A DNA stretch of 64,000 nt. It comes from Polyangiaceae bacterium. GTDB lineage: Bacteria; Myxococcota_A; Polyangia; Polyangiales; Polyangiaceae. The stretch covers positions 930,001 through 994,000 of the forward strand of contig JABTUA010000001.1 of assembly GCA_015075635.1 (NCBI GenBank), given 5' to 3'. A model generated the notes under the pieces. It did no database searches, was not told where the DNA came from, and saw nothing but the letters and a program-made list of their open reading frames with translations. Of the stretch, positions 29,129 to 40,157 are shown piece by piece. Every line of letters starts with the position of its first letter. Position 1 is the stretch's first letter. The position numbers and the translations under genes were made by a program.

Positions 29129-29255
29129 TCAGTTCTCGCTCAGCGACATCTCGTCGATCAGCTTGGTGACCGTCAGGTTGAACTTGCCGGCCTGGCCGAT
29201 CTTCCCGCTGCCCACGCCGACGACGAAGCTGCCGGTGTTGGTGAAAGCCGGGGGC
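29129..29255 (-). pseudogene. orphan 3' coding fragment
   Basis: Directly downstream of the TerB-like gene and in another frame, the minus strand encodes PPAFTNTGSFVVGVGSGKIG, then QAGKFNLTVTKLIDEMSLSE and N before a TGA at 29129-29131. The composition is protein-like but there is no start. It may be the tail of a lost gene, or the original C-terminus of the TerB-like protein reached after a frameshift. Confidence 0.35.
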
Positions 29256-29774
29256 TCAGCCCCGGGCGGCGGCGAGCAGCTTCTGGTGCTTGCCCTCGGA
29301 GTAGCCGAAGGCGTCCTTCAGCGCGCGCACCGCGAGGCCCTGCTTCTCGCCGATGCCGCCGTCCTTCCAGGCCACGGCGCAGGCCACCAGGTACAAGGCG
29401 TCGCGCAGCTCCTCGTCGCTGACGATGCCGGCGATCTCGGCGAAGCGGGCCTTCTGCCCCTCCTCCTCCACCGCGCCCTGCACGCGCTCGAGCATGTCCA
29501 CGACCTCCTCCGCCGGGATCGCGCCGTCGGTGAGGCCGACCAGGCCCTCCACGATCTCGCCGCTCTCGGCGTCCGAGACCTTCCCGTCGGCGGCGGCGAT
29601 GATGTACGCCGTCTCGGTCAGCGCGCCGACCCACATCGCCCGCGCGGCGGCGGCGGACTGCTCCGCCTGCTCGGCGGCGGCCGCCTCCTCGCTGCCCTGC
29701 TCGAGGAGCGAGCGGAAGGCCGGGATGTTCTGCACCGTGTCCTTGACGTTTCCGAGCGCGCGCTGAATGCCCAT
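29256..29774 (-). CDS. TerB-like protein
   Basis: The 172-residue protein starts MGIQRALGNVKDTVQNIPAF and contains TETAYIIAAADGKVSDAESG and DALYLVACAVAWKDGGI, two halves of a TerB/DUF533-like helical domain with acidic residues. A linker rich in Glu and Ala (residues ~27-45) is probably coiled. It is distantly similar to the gene at 12.5 kb. The ATG is clear. Function of such single TerB proteins is unknown. Confidence 0.65.
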   Translation of the reverse strand: MGIQRALGNVKDTVQNIPAFRSLLEQGSEEAAAAEQAEQSAAAARAMWVGALTETAYIIAAADGKVSDAESGEIVEGLVGLTDGAIPAEEVVDMLERVQGAVEEEGQKARFAEIAGIVSDEELRDALYLVACAVAWKDGGIGEKQGLAVRALKDAFGYSEGKHQKLLAAARG

Positions 29775-29868
29775 GGTGTTCCCTCGTTTCGAAGAGGGCT
29801 TCGGTTAGGCACGGCTCGGCGGGGCGTCAAGCGGGCCGCTCGCCCGCGAGCAGGGGAAGGGGTACGCT

Positions 29869-30309
29869 GTGCCTGCCGTGGTCAGTGCCCGCCCGATGCT
29901 ACCGCCGTCTGCGCCAGAGCTGTTGAACGGCGACGCGCGCCCCTACTTCCTCTGGTGGGCGGACTGCTCCGTTGTCGAGCTCAGAGCACACCTCGGTGAC
30001 GCCGACCTCGACAGCCGAGCGTATTGGCTCGGGGCTTTGCTCCGGGAGGCGAATACGCCGGACGTCTGGCTGTTCGTGACCCCCGACGAGATCCGTGCGC
30101 TCTAGCCCAGGCTGGTTCGCCACCTGGGTCGGAGCCGCTCGAGGACCGATCCCGCCATCATCGCCTGGTTGTTGCGGCAATTTCCGGTGAGCCCGATGCC
30201 GGCGATGCTCAGCCCGCTCTCGATCGAGGAGCTGACCGCGTATCGCGACGAGCTCGCCGAGCGCATGCGGCGGGTCGCGGTTCCAGACGGCGATCGAGGC
30301 CGGGAGTAG
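29869..30309 (+). pseudogene. AbiEii-neighbour-type small protein with in-frame amber codon
   Basis: From GTG 29869 (or ATG 29896) the frame encodes ARPYFLWWADCSVVELRAHL, AYWLGALLREANTPDVWLFV and TPDEIRAL, then TAG (30103-30105). It continues in the same frame as PRLVRHLGRSRS to a second TAG at 30307-30309. Proteins of the RPYFxWD type next to AbiEii toxins usually read xxWPRLxRHLGR, so the TAG probably replaces a TGG Trp codon. The last part after SPMPAMLSPLSIEELTAYRD may belong to a following fused frame. Family recognition is from memory. Confidence 0.5.
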
Positions 30310-31098
30310 CTACAGCCGGCGGCGGTGATGGCGCGCTTTGGCGCCGGAGCTCCCCGGCGCCAGCACCCGCGGCGCGGGCCTGCCGGCCTGCTCCTTGCGG
30401 AGCACGGTCGCGCGCAGGAGCGAGATCTTCTCCCAGATTTTGTGCGAGAGCCCGGTGGTCAGCTCCTCGACCTCGTCCACGGCGGAGAGCACGACCGGAT
30501 CGGCCATGCGGGCCGAGTAGAGCGCGGCGATCTTGCCGAGCAGCGCCAGCATCTCCGTCGAGTAGTCCAGGTAGCGCTGGAGCTCGAAGTCGGTCATCGT
30601 GCGCTCGGGCGACGACGCGGTGCGCGGCCCCGAGGAGAGCAGCTGCTCCGGGTCCTTGGTGAGCTGGTGCATGTCCACGATGTGCGCGAGCGCGCGCAGC
30701 TCGTGCAACTCGGCCAGCGCGCGGCGGCGCTTGATGCGGCCCTCCAGCGTGACCAGGAAGAGCATGCCGCCGCCGATGAAGAAGAGCGCCTCGAGCAGCG
30801 CGTCCAGCGTCTGGATCAGCTCCGTCCCCGCGCGGATCTGCCAGCTCAGGCGCAGAGCGGGCACCATCAGGAAGAGCACTCCGACGACCCCCGCCACCAA
30901 GAGCCACACGCCGGCGCGCAGCGAGACGTTCGGCTGAGCGAGCGCGTCGACGCGTTCACTGGCGCCGCGGGCGACGCGCACGACCTCCTGGGCGACCTTG
31001 CACAGGTTCGCGTCGGGGAAGCGCTCCTCGATGCGGCGCGCGAGCACCTCGACCGTGGTGACGATCTGCTTCGCGTCGAGGTTCCTGTACTCGGGCAT
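30310..31098 (-). CDS. two-helix membrane protein of unknown function
   Basis: The 262-residue product has a soluble N-terminus, two membrane helices (AGVWLLVAGVVGVLFLMVPAL and LLEALFFIGGGMLFLV) and a long, charged helical C-terminus with possible coiled-coil (KRRRALAELHELRALAHIVD). The very C-terminus is basic. It starts 2 bases after the glgB stop on the same strand, so it is probably cotranscribed with glgB. No family is recognised. Confidence 0.6.
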   Translation of the reverse strand: MPEYRNLDAKQIVTTVEVLARRIEERFPDANLCKVAQEVVRVARGASERVDALAQPNVSLRAGVWLLVAGVVGVLFLMVPALRLSWQIRAGTELIQTLDALLEALFFIGGGMLFLVTLEGRIKRRRALAELHELRALAHIVDMHQLTKDPEQLLSSGPRTASSPERTMTDFELQRYLDYSTEMLALLGKIAALYSARMADPVVLSAVDEVEELTTGLSHKIWEKISLLRATVLRKEQAGRPAPRVLAPGSSGAKARHHRRRL

Positions 31099-31100
31099 GG

Positions 31101-33338
31101 CTAGCTGGCGCGCCCCAGCACCAGGAGGCCCAGCGGCGGCAGCGTGAGCTCCGCCGACTGCGCCCGGCCGTGGGCCGGGATGGGATCGGTCTCCAGGGAC
31201 TTCCGCGTCTCCACCTCGCTGCCGCCGAAGTCGGGGTCGTCGCTGCTGAGCAGCTCGACCCAGTGCCCGGCGTCCGGGAACCCGACGCGGTAACCCGGGC
31301 GCGGCACCGGCGTCATGTTCATCACCACCACCACGTGCTCGTCGCCGCTCCGGCGCACGAAGCTGAGCACGCTGTTGTCGTGATCGGAGCAGTCGATCCA
31401 CTCGAAGCTGTACGGGCTCGGGTCGTTCTCCCAGAGCGCGGGGGTCGCCAGGTAGAGACGCCCCAGCGTCTCGAGGAAATGCTGGAGCCTGCGCCGCTCC
31501 GGATCGTGGTCGAGCAGGTGCCAGTCCACGCTGGTGTCGTGGCTCCACTCGCGCTCCTGCGCGACCTCGGTGCCCATGAACAGCAGCTGCTTGCCGGGCC
31601 GCGTGACCTGGTATGCGAGCAAGAGCCGCAGGTTCGCCAGCTTCTGCCAGTGGTCGCCCGGCATCTTCGAGTAGAGCGAGCCTTTGCCGTGCACGACCTC
31701 GTCGTGGGAGATGCTGTTGATGAAGCGCTCGTGGAACTCGTAAATCATCGAGAAGGTCAGCTGATCCTGGTGGTAGCGGCGGTGCACCGGATCCTTCTCG
31801 AAGTACTTCAGCGTGTCGTGCATCCAGCCCATGTTCCACTTGAAGGTGAAGCCGAGCCCGCCCTCCCGCGCGTCGCGCGTCACCCCTGCCCAGGAGGTGC
31901 TCTCCTCGGCGATGGTGAAGGCGCCCGGGACCTCCTCCTTGATGATGTGGTTCGTGGCCTTGATGAACTCGATGGCGTCCACGTTCTCGCGTCCGCCGTA
32001 TTGGTTCGGCACCCACTCCCCGTGCGGCCGGCTGTAGTCCAGGTAGAGCATGGACGCGACGGCGTCCACGCGCAGCCCGTCCACGTGCAGCTCGTCCAGC
32101 CAGTAGAGCGCGCTGGCCAGGAGGAAGTTTCGCACCTCCGCCCGGCCGAAGTTGAAGATCAGCGTGCCCCAGTCCGGGTGCTCGCCGCGCCTCGGGTCCT
32201 CGTGCTCGTACAGCGCCGTGCCGTCGAAGCGGCGCAGCGCGAAGTCGTCCTTCGGGAAGTGCGCCGGCACCCAGTCCACGATCACGCCGATGTCGTGCTG
32301 GTGGCAGTAGTCCACGAACCAGCGGAAATCGTCCGGCGTGCCGTAGCGCGCGCTGGGCGCGAAGTAGCTCGTGACCTGGTAGCCCCAGGAGCCGAAGAAC
32401 GGGTGCTCCGCCACCGGCATCAGCTCCAGGTGCGTGAAGCCGAAGCGCTTGCAGTGCTCGACCAGCTTGGGCGCCGCCTCGCGGTAGCTGAGCGAGCGGT
32501 TTCCCTCCTCCGGCACGCGCATCCAAGAGCCCAGGTGCACCTCGTACACGCTCATCGGGCGGCGCGTGGGATCGTGCTTCTTGCGCTCGGTCATCCACCT
32601 GCCGTCGCGCCACTGGTGCTCGGAGCGCGTCACCAAGGACGCGGTCGCCGGCGGCAGCTCCGCCTTCTGGGCCAGGGGGTCCGCCTTGAACCGTAGGCCG
32701 CCCTCCTGGGTCTTGAGCTCGTACTTGTAGAGCGCGTTCTCTCCCACGCCCGGCACGAACAGCTCCCAGATCCCGGAGGCGCCCAGCGAGCGCATGGGCA
32801 GGAGGCGCCCGTCCCAGCCGTTGAAGTCGGCGATGATGCTCACGCGGCGCGCGTTCGGCGCCCAGACCGCGAAGGCGGTGCCCGCCTCGCCGTCGATGGT
32901 CCTGATGTTCGCGCCGAGCACCGTCCACAGGCGCCGGTGGTTGCCCTCGCCGATCAGGTGCAGGTCCACCTCGCCCAGCGTCGGCAGGAAGCGGTACGGA
33001 TCGCCGCGCTCCCAGCTCTGGCCGTCGGCGAAATGGAAGCGCAACCGGTACGTGAGCGGCAGCTTCGCCCCGGGCACGAACACTGCGAAGAAGCCCTGGC
33101 CGAGGCCGACCATCGAGAGCTCGCTGCCGTCGTGGAGCAGACACTCGGCGCGCTTGCCGTCCGGGTGGAAGGCGCGGACCACCACGCCGTCGCGGCCGCC
33201 GATTCGCGCCGGGTGCGCGCCCAGGATGCGGTGCGGCTCGTGGTGCTCGCCGTGCAAGAGCCGCTCCCGGTCCTGGGCGGGGCCGCCGAGCTCCGCCATC
33301 TGATCATGCTCTTCGAGCTCGAGACTGGGTTCGGACAT
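31101..33338 (-). CDS. glgB: 1,4-alpha-glucan branching enzyme
   Basis: GlgB makes alpha-1,6 branches in glycogen. The 745-residue protein has an N-terminal beta domain, a CBM48 domain (FAVWAPNARRVSIIADFNGW) and a GH13 barrel. Catalytic motifs are DGLRVDAVASMLY (nucleophile Asp), FTIAEESTSW (acid/base Glu) and NSISHDEVVHGKGS (third carboxylate). EVHLGSWMRV and YFAPSARYGTP are also typical. It belongs to the glgE-glgX-glgB cluster, though separated from glgX by a hypothetical gene and a toxin-antitoxin pair. Confidence 0.96.
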   Translation of the reverse strand: MSEPSLELEEHDQMAELGGPAQDRERLLHGEHHEPHRILGAHPARIGGRDGVVVRAFHPDGKRAECLLHDGSELSMVGLGQGFFAVFVPGAKLPLTYRLRFHFADGQSWERGDPYRFLPTLGEVDLHLIGEGNHRRLWTVLGANIRTIDGEAGTAFAVWAPNARRVSIIADFNGWDGRLLPMRSLGASGIWELFVPGVGENALYKYELKTQEGGLRFKADPLAQKAELPPATASLVTRSEHQWRDGRWMTERKKHDPTRRPMSVYEVHLGSWMRVPEEGNRSLSYREAAPKLVEHCKRFGFTHLELMPVAEHPFFGSWGYQVTSYFAPSARYGTPDDFRWFVDYCHQHDIGVIVDWVPAHFPKDDFALRRFDGTALYEHEDPRRGEHPDWGTLIFNFGRAEVRNFLLASALYWLDELHVDGLRVDAVASMLYLDYSRPHGEWVPNQYGGRENVDAIEFIKATNHIIKEEVPGAFTIAEESTSWAGVTRDAREGGLGFTFKWNMGWMHDTLKYFEKDPVHRRYHQDQLTFSMIYEFHERFINSISHDEVVHGKGSLYSKMPGDHWQKLANLRLLLAYQVTRPGKQLLFMGTEVAQEREWSHDTSVDWHLLDHDPERRRLQHFLETLGRLYLATPALWENDPSPYSFEWIDCSDHDNSVLSFVRRSGDEHVVVVMNMTPVPRPGYRVGFPDAGHWVELLSSDDPDFGGSEVETRKSLETDPIPAHGRAQSAELTLPPLGLLVLGRAS

Positions 33339-33430
33339 CGCGGCGCGCTGTTTACCACAGCCCGCGCCGCTCCTCGACGCGAGCTTTGCGGGCGGAGATC
33401 AGCGGTGTTTCGCGCCGGAATCGAGCAGCT

Positions 33431-33775
33431 TCAGCGCCCGAGCATCACGTCGATCCCCGCGAGCACCAGGGCGAGACGCGGTCTCGAGAGCTTTCCGACG
33501 CGCTCGTCCAGAGTGCGCCGACCGAGCGCGATGATTTGGCTGACGTTGGCGACGGAGGGCTTGGGTAACCCCGTCTCGCGCTCCGACAGCAGCACGTTTC
33601 CCGGGGCCTCGCTCCACTTCACCTGAGAGGTGAGCGGTACGCACACCACGGTGGACAGACCGCTCAGGTTGAACGCATCCCCTTGAACCACCAGGACGGG
33701 CCGGCGGAACCCCGGCCCCGAGCCGCCGGGATCACCGAGATCGGCCCACCAGACCTCACCCTGCCCGATCACCAT
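33431..33775 (-). CDS. mazF: MazF/PemK-family toxin (endoribonuclease)
   Basis: The 114-residue protein has the MazF fold signature: GEVWWADLGDPGGSGPGFRR with RRPVLVVQGDAFN, and TVVCVPLTSQ. MazF toxins cleave mRNA at short sequences. The ATG overlaps the stop of the upstream CopG-like antitoxin by 7 bases. Alternative GTG one codon on gives the same protein. The pair sits inside the glycogen cluster. Confidence 0.85.
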   Translation of the reverse strand: MVIGQGEVWWADLGDPGGSGPGFRRPVLVVQGDAFNLSGLSTVVCVPLTSQVKWSEAPGNVLLSERETGLPKPSVANVSQIIALGRRTLDERVGKLSRPRLALVLAGIDVMLGR

Positions 33776-34005
33776 TCCGAGCGCTCGAGGAGCTTCTTGG
33801 CAGCTTCTTGCATCAGCGCATCCGGCTCGTTCCCCAGCTCTGCGCACACCCTATCGAGCGCCTCGGTCACCGCCTCCGGTGCGCGCTTGGCCACGTATTC
33901 GCTGAGCGCCTTCGAGTAGAGCTCGCTGCGGGAGAGCTTCATGCGTTTGGCGAGGCGCTCCGCGGCGGCGAAGACTTCGTCGGGGACCGATACGGCGGTC
34001 TTCAT
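33769..34005 (-). CDS. ribbon-helix-helix (CopG-like) antitoxin
   Basis: The 78-residue protein begins MKTAVSVPDEVFAAAERLAK, then MKLSRSELYSKALSEYV, the compact beta-strand plus two-helix pattern of CopG/MazE-type repressors. The C-terminal half (LDRVCAELGNEPDALMQEAA) would contact the toxin. It precedes and overlaps mazF, the usual antitoxin-first order, and it likely represses the pair's promoter in the 44-base gap upstream. Confidence 0.85.
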   Translation of the reverse strand: MKTAVSVPDEVFAAAERLAKRMKLSRSELYSKALSEYVAKRAPEAVTEALDRVCAELGNEPDALMQEAAKKLLERSEW

Positions 34006-34049
34006 ACCCGGAGTATAACCGCGTCTGGCGTCGCCGGCATCGAGGGAAT

Positions 34050-34910
34050 TCAGCCGCGTTTCGCGCCCCAGTTGAGCGACCACTGAACGCCCTGCCCACC
34101 GCCCATGGGGCCGTGCGGGCGGTGCTCGCGCCGCTCGCCGTGCGCGTTGTCCACGCGCCAGCGCTGGACGCCGACGGCGAAGCCGAGCTGCTGCTCCACC
34201 ACCTCGCGCAGCGCCACCGCGTCGCGCGCGATGCTGGTCGCGTCCGCCGGGATCTGCCGGCTCACGGTGCACAGGAGCCGAGCTTCCCCGAGCGCGATCC
34301 TCACGCTTCGCGTCACCGGCAAGGTCGAGGCGTAGAGCTCGACGTCCAGCCCGCGCTCGCGCGTGCGCAGCAAGGCCTCGACCTGATCGGCAGCGGTCGG
34401 CGCGCCACCGAAGCGACGCCCGGACACGCGGAGCTCGCCCTCCACGGCGCTCGCCCTCACGCCCAGCGCCGCCAAGGCGTATTGGCAAGCGGCGACGTCT
34501 TCCGACCCGAGCCCGCCGGCGGAGAGCGCCGTACAGCGGCCGATCAGGCGGATGCGCCAGCCGTAGTGCAGGGTGACGTCGGCGAGCTCGCGCTCGGCGT
34601 TGCGCAGGCAGATGCTGGTGTAGGCGACGCCGCCGCAGCTGCCGATCACGGAGAGAAGCTGGTCGCGCGGCGGGGTCTCCTCGACCACCTTCGCCAGATC
34701 CACGTCCAGTCGCTCGACCACGCCCGCGCCACGGCGCTCGACGAAAGACGCCTCGACCGCCACCGCGGCGAAGTCGGGCCCGGGCTCGGCGAGCTCGATG
34801 CGCAGCAGGCCAACCGGGTCGGTGGTCTGCTCCAGGACCGCCTGCTCGGCGCGCTTCACCAGGCCGAGCAGACCGTCGTCCGCGACGCTCTCGATCTCCA
34901 GGGTCGTCAT
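34050..34910 (-). CDS. conserved-looking hypothetical protein in glycogen cluster
   Basis: This 286-residue cytoplasmic protein has no signal or membrane segment. It contains mixed alpha/beta stretches such as VAVEASFVERRGAGVVERLD and VIGSCGGVAYTSICLRNAER, and no motif I recognise. It begins 10 bases after the glgX stop, so it is probably the third gene of the glgE-glgX unit. A link to glucan metabolism is positional only. Confidence 0.5.
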   Translation of the reverse strand: MTTLEIESVADDGLLGLVKRAEQAVLEQTTDPVGLLRIELAEPGPDFAAVAVEASFVERRGAGVVERLDVDLAKVVEETPPRDQLLSVIGSCGGVAYTSICLRNAERELADVTLHYGWRIRLIGRCTALSAGGLGSEDVAACQYALAALGVRASAVEGELRVSGRRFGGAPTAADQVEALLRTRERGLDVELYASTLPVTRSVRIALGEARLLCTVSRQIPADATSIARDAVALREVVEQQLGFAVGVQRWRVDNAHGERREHRPHGPMGGGQGVQWSLNWGAKRG

Positions 34911-34920
34911 GCCGGCCGCC

Positions 34921-37023
<2,103 letters not shown>

Positions 37024-37045
37024 GCTGCCGCCGACCCTACCAGGA

Positions 37046-39019
37046 TCAGGCCTCGGCGTCGCTCCGCACGACGCGAAGGACGTGGCCGACTTTGTCCGAG
37101 GGATCGAGGCGAACGAAGTTCCGCGTGCCGTGCCAGACGTAACGCTCGTCCGTGAGCAGGTCCACCACCTGGTAGGGCTGGTGCTGGCCCAGACCGAGCT
37201 CGTCCACCGGCACGTGGACGAAGGTCTCGTGGGCGTGGTGTGGGTCGGTGTTGACCACGACGATCAGGTCGTCGTTCGGCGCGGACTTCAGGTAGGCGAG
37301 CACGGGCTCGTACTCGGTGTGCAAGAAGCGCAGGTTGTCCAGGCGCTGAAGCGCCGGGTGCTCGCGCCGCACCCGGTTCACGCGGGCCACGTCCGCGCGG
37401 ATGTTGCCGGGGGCGTGCCAGTCGCGGACCTTGATCTCGTACTTCTCCGAGTCCAGGTACTCCTCGCTGCCGCGCCGGACCGGGGAGCTCTCGCACAGCT
37501 CGTAGCCGCTGTAGATGCCGTAGGTCGGGCTCAACGTCGCCGCGAGCAGGAGTCGGATGCGGAACGCCGCGCGCCCGCCGTCCTGCAAGTACTCGTGCAA
37601 GATGTCCGGCGTGTTGGCGAAGAAGTTGGGCCGGTAATACTCGGCCATCTCGCCGAGCGCGAGCTCGGACAGGTACTCCTTCAGCTCCCACGCCGTGTTC
37701 TTCCAGGTGAAGTAGGTGTAGCTCTGCGTGAAGCCGAGCTTGGCCAGGCCCTGCATGCGCTTCGGTCGCGTGAATGCCTCCGCCAGGAAGATCACCTCCG
37801 GGTGGCGCCGGTTCACGTCGCGGATCAGCCACTCCCAGAACGCGAAGGGTTTGGTGTGCGGGTTGTCCACGCGGAACACCTTCACGCCCTTGTCCACCCA
37901 GAACAGCACCAGATCGCGGCACGCGGTCCAGAGCGCGTGCCGCTCGGCGCACCAGAAGTTCAGCGGGTAGATGTCCTCGTATTTCTTGGGCGGGTTCTCG
38001 GCGTAGCGCAGCGTGCCGTCGGGGCGAACGAAGAACCACTCCGGGTGCTCGTGGATCCACGGGTGATCCGGCGAGCACTGGAGCGCGAAGTCGAGGGCGA
38101 TCTCCAGTCCGTGCTCCCGCGCTCTCCCAACCAGGTGCACGAAGTCCGCGAGCGTTCCGAGCTCCGGGTGCACCGCGTCGTGCCCACCCGTCCGGTCGCC
38201 GATGGCCCAAGGGCTGCCCACGTCGCCGGGCTGACACGTTTTGGCGTTGTTGCGCCCCTTTCGGTGCGTGTGCCCAATCGGGTGGATCGGCGGCAAATAC
38301 AGCACGTCGAAGCCGAGCGCCGCCAGGTCCGGCAGGCGCCGCTCCAGATCCGCGAACGTGCCGTGCTTGCCGGGCACTCGCCCCTGCGAGCGCGGGAACA
38401 GCTCGTACCACGAGCCGAAGCGCGCGAGCTCGCGATCCACCACCAGCTCCCGCGCCTCGTGGCGGGTGACGTGCTCGGGATCGAGGGGCCCGGTCATGGC
38501 TTCCTCCAGCTTCTTGCTGAAGGCCACCGCCAGCCGCGCGTCGCTGGTCGCCTCGGTGTCGCCCAGCGCCTTGGCGGCGTGCCTGAGCTCCATCGGCGCC
38601 TCTTCGCCGAGCCAAGCGAGCCGCCGGTGCACGAGCTGCTCCCCTTCGAGCAGCTCGCTCGACACGTCCTGCCCCGCATCCAGGCGCTTCTTCAGATCTT
38701 CCCGCCAGGTGCGGAAAGGATCGGGCCAGGCCTCGACGCTGTACTCCCAGCGGCCGATCCTGTCGGGAACGAAGCGACCGTGCCAGCGATCCTCGTCGAA
38801 GTTGTAGTCGAGGGGATCCTCTCGCCAGAGCTGCTCGCCGGGGCCGCGGCTCAGGAGCTGCGCGCCGATCAGCTCGTGGCCGTCCTTGTAGATGTTGGCG
38901 CTCACGCGCACCGCGTCGCCGACCACGCGTTTGACCGGATGACGCCCGCCGTCGAGCTCGGGGCTGAGGCGCTCGATGACGACTCGGGGCAGGTGGGGCG
39001 GCGGGCGCGTGCTCGACAT
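37046..39019 (-). CDS. glgE: alpha-1,4-glucan:maltose-1-phosphate maltosyltransferase
   Basis: GlgE extends alpha-glucan with maltosyl units from maltose 1-phosphate. The 657-residue length and domain order fit: N-domain beginning RVVIERLSPELDGGRHPVKR, the helical insert, FGSWYELFPRS, and the catalytic KVFRVDNPHTKPF (nucleophile Asp) and FLAEAFTRPK (Glu). The C-terminal YNLRFLHTEYEP-type region is present as LRFLHTEYEPVLAYLK. It leads the minus-strand glucan operon. No treS, mak or glgC/glgM gene is in the window, so its donor source is not visible. The 196-base gap upstream shows no clear gene. Confidence 0.95.
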   Translation of the reverse strand: MSSTRPPPHLPRVVIERLSPELDGGRHPVKRVVGDAVRVSANIYKDGHELIGAQLLSRGPGEQLWREDPLDYNFDEDRWHGRFVPDRIGRWEYSVEAWPDPFRTWREDLKKRLDAGQDVSSELLEGEQLVHRRLAWLGEEAPMELRHAAKALGDTEATSDARLAVAFSKKLEEAMTGPLDPEHVTRHEARELVVDRELARFGSWYELFPRSQGRVPGKHGTFADLERRLPDLAALGFDVLYLPPIHPIGHTHRKGRNNAKTCQPGDVGSPWAIGDRTGGHDAVHPELGTLADFVHLVGRAREHGLEIALDFALQCSPDHPWIHEHPEWFFVRPDGTLRYAENPPKKYEDIYPLNFWCAERHALWTACRDLVLFWVDKGVKVFRVDNPHTKPFAFWEWLIRDVNRRHPEVIFLAEAFTRPKRMQGLAKLGFTQSYTYFTWKNTAWELKEYLSELALGEMAEYYRPNFFANTPDILHEYLQDGGRAAFRIRLLLAATLSPTYGIYSGYELCESSPVRRGSEEYLDSEKYEIKVRDWHAPGNIRADVARVNRVRREHPALQRLDNLRFLHTEYEPVLAYLKSAPNDDLIVVVNTDPHHAHETFVHVPVDELGLGQHQPYQVVDLLTDERYVWHGTRNFVRLDPSDKVGHVLRVVRSDAEA

Positions 39020-39215
39020 GCTGGCTCCGAGGCACCTTCCGGCGCGTCCGCGAACGCGTCAAGAGCGTGCGCCACCTCGGGCTCGAACAGCAGGCGTTCG
39101 TCGCCCAGGCGAGCGCTGGCTCTCCACAGCTTGGGACGCAGGCGGCTTGCGACCGGTGAGCGCCGCGTGCAGGAGCGCGCCGGGAAGAGGGGCGCCGTGC
39201 CGAGAACGGGGGGCG

Positions 39216-40157
39216 TCAGGCGGCCAGCATGCGCTGGGCCTTGCGCATGAACAGCGGCGAGAGGGCCGCTTGTACCAGGGTGAGCGCGCAGGCCCAGGAG
39301 AGCGTGGTCGCGGCGATGGCACCAGCCTGCTGCTCGGGGTTGCCGGAGGCGTAGCCGGCCAGGAGCTGTAGCGCGATCAGATCGCGCGTGCCCACGCCCT
39401 GCGGCGTGATCGGCAGGGCGGTGACCAGCATCACGATCGGGATGTAGGCGAGGGCGTCCGTGAACGGGATGTACACGCCGAAGAACATGAACGGCACCCA
39501 GGTGCCGACGAACAGCACGCCGATGTGCGGGAGGCGGAAGGCGAGCGCGAGCAGGTGCCCGCGCACGCCCGTCTCGACCAGCGCCAGCGTGGTCTGGCGC
39601 GTCCGCATGAGCGCGGGCTTGATCGCGATCACCAGCATGTAGCCGACGCCGGCGGCGCCGATGACCGCCGTGGTCGGCGCGAGCCAGGTGACGCGGCCGT
39701 GGTTGAACGGCAGCGCGGCGGCGCCGATCAGGAACACGCAGCCGAAGGTCGTGGCGTAGACCAAGAGCGTGGCGCCGGCGACGCGCCAGAGCGACGCCTT
39801 GTAGACCTTGGCCATGAAGTAGGTGAGCCAGGCCTGTCCGACGTGGTGGTTGAGCAGGCTCGGCAGGTAGGACGCGGCGCGGATCACGAACAGCTCGCCG
39901 TAGCGCACCGGGCAAACCAGGCGGTTATACACGTGCACCGTCGCGAGCACGTCGGCCGCGAGCAAGGCAGCGTTGAACGCGAGCGTGAACAGAAAGAAGA
40001 GCACGTAGTGCGTGTTCGAGACCGCGTGCCAAAAGGCGCGAAAGTCGAGGCGCAGGAGCACGAACGCCAGGAGGGCGAGGGCGGTGGCGAACGGTAGGAT
40101 GCGCCGCCAGAGCGGCAGCTCCACCGACGCCGGAGCGGCTTCGCCGGGCCGGCTCAC
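39216..40157 (-). CDS. flippase-like (LPG synthase transmembrane domain) membrane protein
   Basis: The 313-residue protein has about eight hydrophobic helices and the UPF0104/AglD-like pattern: LFVIRAASYLPSLLNHHVGQ, later VTALPITPQGVGTRDLIAL, where the PxGxG and following residues are conserved. These proteins are thought to handle lipid-linked or glycolipid substrates; MprF fuses the same domain to a synthase. The GTG start overlaps the stop of the epimerase gene (GTGA), implying shared function in polysaccharide or glycolipid synthesis. Confidence 0.75.
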   Translation of the reverse strand: MSRPGEAAPASVELPLWRRILPFATALALLAFVLLRLDFRAFWHAVSNTHYVLFFLFTLAFNAALLAADVLATVHVYNRLVCPVRYGELFVIRAASYLPSLLNHHVGQAWLTYFMAKVYKASLWRVAGATLLVYATTFGCVFLIGAAALPFNHGRVTWLAPTTAVIGAAGVGYMLVIAIKPALMRTRQTTLALVETGVRGHLLALAFRLPHIGVLFVGTWVPFMFFGVYIPFTDALAYIPIVMLVTALPITPQGVGTRDLIALQLLAGYASGNPEQQAGAIAATTLSWACALTLVQAALSPLFMRKAQRMLAA

